Below, in pieces: positions 55,848 to 64,000 of a stretch of DNA of 64,000 nucleotides. Origin of the DNA: Rhodopseudomonas palustris. GTDB lineage: Bacteria > Pseudomonadota > Alphaproteobacteria > Rhizobiales > Xanthobacteraceae. The notes beneath the pieces are model-generated. The model was not told the DNA's origin. It saw only the letters and a list, made by a program, of their open reading frames with translations, and made no database searches. Location: the NCBI RefSeq assembly GCF_007005445.1, contig NZ_CP041387.1:4541501-4605500 (forward strand), in the 5' to 3' direction. A program made the position numbers and the translations under genes. Numbering within the stretch: position 1 is the stretch's first letter; each line of letters begins with the position of its first letter.

Positions 55848-57312
55848 CGCACGCGGCGCGCGCCGCGCCGCCATCGCCGGCTGCATGATCGCAGCCGCGC
55901 TGATGCTCGTTCCCACGACATCGGACGCGCGCAGCCTGCATCATCACCACGGCGCCAAATCCTCGCACCATGCCGGCTCGCATCCGCGGCATCGCCATGT
56001 GCTGTGGCCCTTGCAGATCGCCGACGGCCAGTATCTTCCCGCCGGCTGGGATCAGCTTCCCGGCTGGGAGGACGACGATCACCTGGCCGCGTTCAAGACC
56101 TTTCGCGCAAGCTGCCGCCCGATCCTGGCCGGTCGTGGCCGAGCCGATGCCAAGCCGCTCGGCGATTCGCTCCGCGAGCCGTGCCGCGCCGCCCGCGCCA
56201 GTGCGATCTCGACAGAACCGGCGGCCCGCGCGTTCTTCGAACGGCACTTCGTGCCGCTGCTGATTTCGCGGCTCGGTGAAACACAGGGCTTCGTCACCGG
56301 CTACTACGAACCGGTGATCGACGGCTCCCCGGTCAAGACGGACGACTACACCGTGCCGGTGTATCGCCGCCCGTCGAATCTGTTCGTCCGCGGCTACACG
56401 CAAGGGGCGGCACTGCCGAACGGCGGACCGGTGTTTCGCAAGGTCGGCCGACGCAAGCTGGTGCCGTATTACGATCGCGGCGCGATCGAAGATGGCGCGA
56501 TCGAAGGGCGCGGCCTGGAGATCTGCTGGCTGAAAAGCCAGACCGATCTGCTGTTCGCCCAGATTCAGGGGTCGGCCCGGATCAGGCTGCCCGACGGCCG
56601 CGTCGTCCGCATCAATTACGACGCCCATAATGGCTATCCCTACACCCCGGTCGGCCGCATCCTGATCGAACGCGGCATTATCCCCCGCGAAGAAATGTCG
56701 ATGCACCGCATCCGCGAATGGATGGACGCCAATCCCGACGGCGCCAAGGAGCTGCGGCGGGCGAACCGCTCGTATGTGTTTTTCCGGCAGGTCGACCTGA
56801 ACGATGACGACGAAGCGGTCGGCGCCCAGGGGGTGCCGCTGACCCCGTGGCGCTCGATCGCGGTCGACAAGGGGCTGCACGTCTACGGCACGCCGTTCTT
56901 CATTTCGGGCGAACTGCCGATCGAATCGGTCAACGCCAGGACGCCGTTCCGGCGGTTGATGATCGGCCAGGACACCGGGTCGGCGATCGTCGGTCCGGCG
57001 CGCGCCGACTTGTATTTCGGTGCCGGTGCCGAGGCCGGTGCGGTAGCGGGTCGGATCCGCCATCCGATCGGGTTTGCAATCCTGGTGCCGACCAGCCTCG
57101 ATCCGGTGGCGAGCGGCCGCACCTTGCCGCTGCCCGAGCCACGACCGCCGGCAAAAGCCCGGAAGCCCGCGGCGACGCCGGCGAAGTCCGGTGGTAAGGA
57201 CGGAGCCGCGATCGTCCCGACGCCGGAGGCCCGGCCTGCCGCGACGCCGTCGCAGCCGCAGGCTCGGCGGCATCACCCGCATCACCACCGGCATCATCGC
57301 CGCCCGCACTGA
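55825..57312 (+). CDS. mltA: Membrane-bound lytic murein transglycosylase MltA
   Basis: A 495-residue lytic transglycosylase. TTG 55825 is preferred because GGAAG precedes it and the resulting signal peptide has the RR n-region (RRAAIAGCMIAAALMLV); ATG 55882 would leave a signal without positive charge. The MltA core has VTGYYEPVIDG (about 180), LEICWLKSQTDLLFAQIQGS and the 3D domain SIAVDKGLHVYGTPFFI with DTGSAIVGPARADLYFGAG. The C-terminal tail is Pro/Lys/His-rich. It cleaves peptidoglycan glycan strands. Confidence 0.88.
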   Translation: MAPAAAPDARGARRAAIAGCMIAAALMLVPTTSDARSLHHHHGAKSSHHAGSHPRHRHVLWPLQIADGQYLPAGWDQLPGWEDDDHLAAFKTFRASCRPILAGRGRADAKPLGDSLREPCRAARASAISTEPAARAFFERHFVPLLISRLGETQGFVTGYYEPVIDGSPVKTDDYTVPVYRRPSNLFVRGYTQGAALPNGGPVFRKVGRRKLVPYYDRGAIEDGAIEGRGLEICWLKSQTDLLFAQIQGSARIRLPDGRVVRINYDAHNGYPYTPVGRILIERGIIPREEMSMHRIREWMDANPDGAKELRRANRSYVFFRQVDLNDDDEAVGAQGVPLTPWRSIAVDKGLHVYGTPFFISGELPIESVNARTPFRRLMIGQDTGSAIVGPARADLYFGAGAEAGAVAGRIRHPIGFAILVPTSLDPVASGRTLPLPEPRPPAKARKPAATPAKSGGKDGAAIVPTPEARPAATPSQPQARRHHPHHHRHHRRPH

Positions 57313-57317
57313 CCTCG

Positions 57318-57896
57318 ATGAAACGCATCATCCCGCCGCTCGACCCGCCGATGTCGCGCCGCAAGCGAAGTCTGACCGAGGACGAACGGGCGCTGTGGGA
57401 CGGCGTCGCTCGTCAGATCAAGCCGCTGCGCGGCCGGCCGCGCCCGATCAAAGCCGAGATCGCCGATCCGCTGTCGGAATCTCCGTCGATCAAGCCGTCG
57501 CCGGCCGCGCCGCCGCAACCGCTCAAGCGCGCCGCAAAGCCGTCGGTTGCGCCGCCGCCGCTCGCCAGCCTCGGTCGGCGCGAGCGGGCGCATCTGTCGC
57601 GCGGCCGCAAGGATATCGACGCCCGGATCGATCTGCACGGTATGACCCAGGCCCGCGCCCATCACGCGCTGCTGCACTTCCTGCAGCGCGCCAGTCACGA
57701 CGGTCTCGGCTTCGTGCTGGTGATCACCGGCAAGGGCAAGAGCGGCGACGCCGAGCGTGGCGTCCTGCGCCGACAGGTGCCGCAATGGCTCGCGCTCCCC
57801 GAATTCCGTGCCTATGTGGTCGGCTTCGACGAAGCCCACATCGGCCACGGCGGCGAAGGCGCGTTGTATGTGCGGGTGCGGCGGACGCGGGGTTAG
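57318..57896 (+). CDS. Smr-domain protein
   Basis: A 192-residue protein. The N-terminal 95 residues are basic and Pro-rich. The Smr domain (about 100-190) begins DARIDLHGMTQARAHHALL, continues VLVITGKGKSGDAERGVLRR and ends GEGALYVRVRR. The DxH and GxGxxS/G motifs are those of the nicking endonuclease fold. It follows mltA by 5 bp. In Rhizobiales this gene regularly sits with mltA; its function is unknown. Confidence 0.88.
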   Translation: MKRIIPPLDPPMSRRKRSLTEDERALWDGVARQIKPLRGRPRPIKAEIADPLSESPSIKPSPAAPPQPLKRAAKPSVAPPPLASLGRRERAHLSRGRKDIDARIDLHGMTQARAHHALLHFLQRASHDGLGFVLVITGKGKSGDAERGVLRRQVPQWLALPEFRAYVVGFDEAHIGHGGEGALYVRVRRTRG

Positions 57897-57944
57897 TTAG
57901 CCAAGCACGGGGTGTTCATCGGCCGACGCGGCCCCGTCTCCAAA

Positions 57945-58051
57945 CGTCATCACCCGCGCATGCGGGTGATCCAGTATCCCAGAGAGGTTGTTACTTGGAC
58001 GCGGACGCTCTGCAATACTGGGTCGCCCGGACAACAAGCCGGGCGATGACG
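57945..58051. repeat. Intergenic palindromic repeat 4
   Basis: Outer CGTCATC...GATGACG ends enclose CACCCGCGCATGCGGGTGATCCAGTAT-type and ATACTGGGTCGCCCGG...CCGGGCGATGACG blocks (quoted loosely; inner stems pair). It is one of two repeat units in the 366-bp gap between smr and hslU. Confidence 0.75.
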
Positions 58052-58105
58052 TGAGGTGATGGGGTGAGGACTGTTGTTCCTTGTGGCGTATCATACATAA
58101 GAATC

Positions 58106-58182
58106 CGTCATTGCCGGGCTTGACCCGGCAATCCATCGTCTTTCGGAAAAGATGGATGCGCGGGTCAAGCCCGCGCATGACG
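58106..58182. repeat. Intergenic palindromic repeat 5
   Basis: CGTCATTGCCGGGCTTGACC and GGGTCAAGCCCGCGCATGACG are inverted (the second is quoted from its start at about 58162). The centre has CAATCCATC and GATGGATG, again inverted. This is the type found in many Rhodopseudomonas and Bradyrhizobium intergenic regions. Confidence 0.75.
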
Positions 58183-58262
58183 TCTGTGTGTGAGGATACG
58201 TTCCATCCTCGGACTACTTGTCTTTGCGGACGGCGATCAACAGCCACTAACTAAACTGCCGC

Positions 58263-59564
58263 TCACAAAATAAACCGGCTCAAATCCGTGTTCTTGGCCA
58301 GATCGCCGACATTGGTCTTCACGTAGTCCGCATCGACCCGGAAGGTCTCGCCGTGGCGGTCGGGGGCGACGAACGAGATCTCGTCGAGCACGCGCTCCAT
58401 CACGGTCTGCAGTCGCCGCGCGCCGATGTTCTCGACGGTCGAATTCACCGCCACTGCGACATCGGCGAGCGCGTCGATGGCGTCGTCGGTGAACTCCAGC
58501 GTCACGCCTTCGGTCTTCATCAGCGCCACATATTGCTTGATCAGCGACGCCTCCGGCTCGGTGAGGATGCGCCGCATGTCGTCGCGGCTGAGCGCATTGA
58601 GTTCGACGCGGATCGGCAACCGGCCCTGCAATTCAGGAAGCAGATCGGACGGCTTGGCGATGTGGAAGGCGCCCGAGGCGACGAACAGGATGTGCTCGGT
58701 CTTCACCGCGCCGTGCTTGGTCGACACGGTGGTGCCTTCGATCAGCGGCAGCAGATCGCGCTGCACGCCCTCGCGCGAGACCTCGCCGCCGCTGCGGCCG
58801 TCGCGGACGCAGATCTTGTCGATCTCGTCCAGGAAGACGATGCCGTTGTTCTCGACTGCCGTGATCGCTTCCTGCACGAGCTGATCGTTGTCGAGCAGCT
58901 TGTCGGCTTCCTCGTTGACCAGAATTTCGTGCGAATCGGCGACGGTGAGCCGCCGGGTCTTGGTACGCCCGCCCATCTTGCCGAAGATGTCGCCGAGAGA
59001 GATCGCGCCGATCTGGGCGCCCGGCATCCCGGGAATTTCCAGCATCGGCGAGCCGGCTCCGGCCTGGGTCTCGATCTCGATCTCCTTGTCGTTGAGTTCG
59101 CCCGAACGCAGCTTCTTGCGGAACGAATCGCGCGTCGCCGGGCCCGAGCCGGGTCCGACCAGCGCGTCGAGCACGCGCTCTTCGGCGGCGATCTGGGCGC
59201 GCGCCTGGACGTCCTTGCGCTTCTTCTCGCGGACCTGGGCGATGGCGACTTCGACCAGGTCGCGGATGATCTGCTCGACGTCGCGGCCGACATAGCCGAC
59301 TTCGGTGAACTTGGTCGCCTCGACCTTGAGGAACGGCGCGCCGGCGAGCTTCGCCAGCCGCCGGGCGATCTCGGTCTTGCCGACGCCGGTCGGCCCGATC
59401 ATCAGGATGTTCTTCGGCAGCACTTCTTCGCGCAAAGCCCCTTCGAGCTGCAGCCGCCGCCAGCGGTTGCGCAGCGCGATGGCGACCGCGCGCTTGGCGT
59501 CGGCCTGTCCGACGATGAAGCGGTCGAGTTCGGAAACGATTTCGCGGGGGGAGAAGTCGGTCAT
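58263..59564 (-). CDS. hslU: HslU ATPase of the HslVU protease
   Basis: A 433-residue AAA+ unfoldase. Walker A is [20 protein letters not shown] (about 55-74), Walker [11 protein letters not shown] (about 247-256), the pore loop [13 protein letters not shown], and [20 protein letters not shown] is sensor region. The C-terminal DLSRFIL tail activates HslV. It follows hslV on the minus strand with a repeat between the genes. Confidence 0.97.
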   Translation of the reverse strand: MTDFSPREIVSELDRFIVGQADAKRAVAIALRNRWRRLQLEGALREEVLPKNILMIGPTGVGKTEIARRLAKLAGAPFLKVEATKFTEVGYVGRDVEQIIRDLVEVAIAQVREKKRKDVQARAQIAAEERVLDALVGPGSGPATRDSFRKKLRSGELNDKEIEIETQAGAGSPMLEIPGMPGAQIGAISLGDIFGKMGGRTKTRRLTVADSHEILVNEEADKLLDNDQLVQEAITAVENNGIVFLDEIDKICVRDGRSGGEVSREGVQRDLLPLIEGTTVSTKHGAVKTEHILFVASGAFHIAKPSDLLPELQGRLPIRVELNALSRDDMRRILTEPEASLIKQYVALMKTEGVTLEFTDDAIDALADVAVAVNSTVENIGARRLQTVMERVLDEISFVAPDRHGETFRVDADYVKTNVGDLAKNTDLSRFIL

Positions 59565-59589
59565 GGTTCTCTTTTTCGGCGTTGGCTCC

Positions 59590-59709
59590 CGTCATTGCGG
59601 GGAGTGCTCGGATCGGCCTTTCGCGCCGTCCGAGGACAGGCTCCGCGACGAAGCGATCCAGACTTGGTGCTCAGAGATCCTGGATTGCTGCGCGTCGCTG
59701 GCAATGACG
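59590..59709. repeat. Intergenic palindromic repeat 6 (between hslV and hslU)
   Basis: CGTCATTGCGG and GGCAATGACG-type inverted ends enclose the common GCGACGAAGCGATCCAGA...GATCCTGGATTGCTGCGTCGC-type core. It resembles the repeat between parA and parB at 43439. It may act as mRNA processing or stabilising structure inside the hslVU unit. Confidence 0.7.
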
Positions 59710-59715
59710 AGCCGT

Positions 59716-60279
59716 TCACAGCGTTTCGATCGTCAGATTACCGTTGGTGTAGACGCAGATATCGGCAGCGATGCCGAGCGATTTGCGGACGATCGCCTCG
59801 GCGTCCTGGTCGGTGTCGATCAGCGCGCGGGCGGCGGCCAGCGCGTAATTGCCGCCGGAGCCGATCGCCATCACGCCAGCTTCCGGCTCGAGCACGTCGC
59901 CGGTGCCGGTCAGCACCAGCGACACGTCCTTGTCGGCCACGATCATCATCGCTTCCAGCCGGCGCAGATAGCGGTCGGTGCGCCAGTCCTTGGCGAGTTC
60001 GACCGCGGCGCGGGTGAGCTGGCCGGGATATTGTTCGAGCTTGGCCTCGAGCCGCTCGAACAGCGTGAAGGCGTCGGCGGTGGCGCCGGCGAAGCCGCCG
60101 ATCACGTCACCCTTGCCGAGCTTGCGAACCTTCTTGGCGTTGGCCTTGATCACGGTCTGTCCGATCGAGACCTGGCCGTCGCCGCCGATCACGACCTTGC
60201 CGCCCTTGCGCACGGTCAGAATGGTGGTGCCGTGCCAGACCGGAGGTCCGGCGTCTCCCGAAGAGCTATGCAGTGCCAT
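59716..60279 (-). CDS. hslV: HslV peptidase of the HslVU protease
   Basis: A 187-residue proteasome-like peptidase. The catalytic threonine follows a propeptide in [20 protein letters not shown] (about 15-34). [20 protein letters not shown] and [18 protein letters not shown] are family blocks. HslU feeds unfolded proteins to this dodecamer. It is divergent from hisB. Confidence 0.96.
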   Translation of the reverse strand: MALHSSSGDAGPPVWHGTTILTVRKGGKVVIGGDGQVSIGQTVIKANAKKVRKLGKGDVIGGFAGATADAFTLFERLEAKLEQYPGQLTRAAVELAKDWRTDRYLRRLEAMMIVADKDVSLVLTGTGDVLEPEAGVMAIGSGGNYALAAARALIDTDQDAEAIVRKSLGIAADICVYTNGNLTIETL

Positions 60280-60466
60280 GGAGTTCCTTTCGCGAGCGCT
60301 GATCTAGGCACGGCCGGGCGGCGTTGCAATCGCCGAGCGGGCCGCCGCCGCAGCGGCCAATCCGCTCACCATAGGACGAAGATCGCCCCCGCTCCGCACC
60401 CGGCGCAGTAGCGAAGGTGTCACCGGCCTGTTAAAAGACCGGCGTTTTTACCGGAGAGTCCGCTTC

Positions 60467-61060
60467 ATGCGCACGGCAACGATCAAGCGCAAGACCAAGG
60501 AGACCGACATCGAGGTCACGGTCGACCTCGACGGCACCGGTGTGGCCAAGGCCGCGACCGGGATCGGCTTCTTCGACCATATGCTGGATCTGCTCGCCAA
60601 GCATTCGCGCATCGACATCACCGTGAAGGCGGTGGGCGACCTCCATGTCGACTTCCACCACACCACCGAGGACGTCGGCATCGCGCTCGGCCAGGCGGTG
60701 AAACAGGCGCTCGGCAATATGGCGGGTATCACCCGCTATGCCAGCGTGCTGATGCCGATGGACGAGACCCTGACCCGGGTGGTGATCGACGTTTCGGGCC
60801 GGCCGTTCCTGGTGTTCAAGGCGGACTTTCCCCGCGACAAGATCGGCGAGTTCGACACCGAGCTGGTGCGCGAGTGGTTTCAGGCCTTCGCCATGAACGC
60901 GGGCGTGACTCTGCACGTCGAGACCCTATATGGCGAGAACAGCCATCACATCGCCGAATCCTGCTTCAAGGGACTGGCGCGGTCGCTGCGCGCCGCAGTC
61001 GCGATCGATCCGAAGACGGCCGGCGAAGTGCCTTCGACCAAGGGTCAGCTCGGCGGCTAA
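60467..61060 (+). CDS. hisB: Imidazoleglycerol-phosphate dehydratase
   Basis: A 197-residue monofunctional dehydratase. [20 protein letters not shown] (about 33-52) and [18 protein letters not shown] (about 61-78) hold the manganese histidines; [19 protein letters not shown] is the third block. It makes imidazole acetol phosphate. First gene of a his operon hisB-orf-hisH-orf-hisA-hisF. Confidence 0.97.
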   Translation: MRTATIKRKTKETDIEVTVDLDGTGVAKAATGIGFFDHMLDLLAKHSRIDITVKAVGDLHVDFHHTTEDVGIALGQAVKQALGNMAGITRYASVLMPMDETLTRVVIDVSGRPFLVFKADFPRDKIGEFDTELVREWFQAFAMNAGVTLHVETLYGENSHHIAESCFKGLARSLRAAVAIDPKTAGEVPSTKGQLGG

Positions 61061-61087
61061 ACGCCGTCGGGCGGCGGAGACAAGTCT

Positions 61088-61605
61088 ATGCCGGTGTTCA
61101 CTGTTCATGCCCCGCGGGCGGACGACGACGAACCGCAGCGCGCTGCGCCCGATCAGTTTCGTTTCGTCCGCGACGGGTTTTATGTCTGGGCCTTCGTGTT
61201 CGGGCCGTTGTGGCTGCTGTACCGCCGGCTGTGGCTGGCGACGCTCGGCTATCTGGTGGTGATTGCCGCCTCCGCGGTGGCACTGACAGCGCTGCAAGCC
61301 GGAGCCGGCACCCGCTTCCTGGTGGCGCTGCTGCTTGCCAGCCTGCTCGGGTTGGAAGCCGGCAGCCTGTGGCGCTGGACCCTGGCGCGGCGCGGCTGGC
61401 AGCCGATCGGCGTCGCGGTCGGTGACGATCGCGAGATCGCCGAACGGCGGTTCTTCGATCGCTGGGTCGCCGGGCAGCCGCAGCCGATCAGCTTTACGCT
61501 GCCGGTCGACCGCGGCGCGCCGCCGCCGGCTCGCAACATTCCGCTGCCGGCCTCGTCGATCCACGGCGACATCTTCGGCTCGTTCCCGAACCCGGGAGGT
61601 TCGCG

Positions 61606-61609
<4 letters not shown>
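61088..61609 (+). CDS. DUF2628-like membrane protein in his operon
   Basis: A 173-residue protein. [20 protein letters not shown] (about 24-43) and [20 protein letters not shown] in the first half are hydrophobic and start the DUF2628 pattern; two or three membrane helices are visible. The second half is polar ([13 protein letters not shown]). No enzymatic motif is seen. It starts 27 bp after hisB and its TGA overlaps the GTG of hisH, so it is translated with the his genes. Its role is unknown; a link to histidine is only positional. Confidence 0.8.
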
Positions 61610-63291
<1,682 letters not shown>

Positions 63292-63301
63292 GGACGATCC
63301 G

Positions 63302-64000
63302 ATGTTCAAGGTCCGCGTCATTCCCTGCCTCGACGTCAAGGACGGCCGCGTCGTCAAGGGCGTCAATTTCGTCGACCTGCGCGACGCCGGGGATCCGGTC
63401 GAGGCGGCGATCGCCTATGACGCTGCGGGCGCCGACGAACTCTGCTTCCTCGACATCACCGCCACCCATGAGAACCGCGGCATCATGCTCGACGTGGTGC
63501 GGCGGACGGCTGAAGCCTGCTTCATGCCGGTCACGGTCGGCGGCGGCGTCCGCACCGTCGACGACATCAAGACCCTGCTGCGCTCCGGCGCCGACAAGGT
63601 TTCGATCAATTCCGCCGCAGTGGCGCGGCGCGAGTTCGTCAAGGAAGCCGCCGAGAAATTCGGCGATCAGTGCATCGTGGTGGCGATCGACGCCAAGCGC
63701 GTGCCCGGCCGCGACCGCTGGGAGATCTTCACCCATGGCGGCCGCAAGGGCACCGGCATCGACGCGATCGAGTTCGCCCAGGAAGTGGTGTCGCTCGGCG
63801 CCGGCGAGATCCTGCTGACTTCGATGGATCGCGACGGGACCAAGTCCGGATTCGATATTCCGCTGACCCGGGCGATCGCCGACAGCGTCGGCGTCCCGGT
63901 GATCGCCTCGGGCGGCGTCGGCAATCTCGACCATCTGGTCGACGGCATCCGCGAGGGCCACGCCACCGCGGTGCTGGCGGCCTCGATCTTCCATTTCGGC
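63302..64000 (+). CDS. hisF: Imidazole glycerol phosphate synthase, cyclase subunit (3' end outside window)
   Basis: The first 233 residues of the barrel are present. [20 protein letters not shown] (about 5-24) has the catalytic Asp11, [20 protein letters not shown] follows, [20 protein letters not shown] and VVAIDAKRV with Asp130 are intact, and [20 protein letters not shown] is near the edge. It starts 10 bp after hisA and pairs with HisH. Confidence 0.97.
   Translation, partial: MFKVRVIPCLDVKDGRVVKGVNFVDLRDAGDPVEAAIAYDAAGADELCFLDITATHENRGIMLDVVRRTAEACFMPVTVGGGVRTVDDIKTLLRSGADKVSINSAAVARREFVKEAAEKFGDQCIVVAIDAKRVPGRDRWEIFTHGGRKGTGIDAIEFAQEVVSLGAGEILLTSMDRDGTKSGFDIPLTRAIADSVGVPVIASGGVGNLDHLVDGIREGHATAVLAASIFHFG

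Overview
This 64 kb window is GC-rich chromosomal DNA of an alphaproteobacterium, most likely Rhodopseudomonas palustris or a close relative in the Bradyrhizobium family. The assignment rests on a RubisCO-like protein of the photosynthetic type (form IV), on the block rho-mnmE-mnmG-rsmG-parA-parB followed by ppsR-maf-coaE-dnaQ-secB-timA-mltA-smr-hslUV-his, and on six intergenic palindromic repeats of the kind common in this family. No database search was run; all family names come from reading motifs in the translations.

Layout. 1-4.1 kb: the end of hemY, tRNA-Thr(CGT), a HAMP-domain membrane protein with no output domain, an AT-richer stretch with one doubtful small ORF, and a B12-binding regulator-like protein. 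4.2-7.0 kb: a PhyH-like protein, then a minus-strand pair yjbQ + RubisCO-like protein. 7.3-9.2 kb: an OafA-type acyltransferase. 9.2-15.9 kb: a TetR repressor and a divergent six-gene operon (OsmC, acyl-CoA dehydrogenase-like, tandem rhodanese, three ABC importer parts) with two TetR-type inverted repeats between them; this is the best candidate for an uncharacterised system, probably organosulfur uptake and processing. 16.0-18.9 kb: an AlgI/AlgJ-like O-acetylation pair and tRNA-Gly(GCC). 19.2-26.2 kb: thioredoxin, Lon-N, Trm112-like, ubiquinone hydroxylase, TesB, and two glnK genes with amtB. 26.3-26.9 kb: an MNT/HEPN pair whose HEPN member is frameshifted. 27-42.1 kb: housekeeping genes (DapC-like aminotransferase, ftsK, lolA, xth, response regulator, L,D-transpeptidase, yggS, diguanylate cyclase, leuS, lptE, holA).

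42.5-50.8 kb reads leftward: hemJ, rho, mnmE, mnmG, rsmG, parA, parB, with four parS sites flanking mnmG. From 51.25 kb transcription is mainly rightward: ppsR, maf, coaE, dnaQ, timA, mltA, smr, then the his operon, with secB and hslVU on the minus strand. The 450-bp divergent gap between hemJ and ppsR has an AT-rich patch, three clustered GANTC sites and DnaA-box-like 9-mers, so it is a candidate chromosome origin. The window ends in hisF. The his operon carries two non-histidine genes, one of them a low-GC GIY-YIG ORF coupled to hisA.
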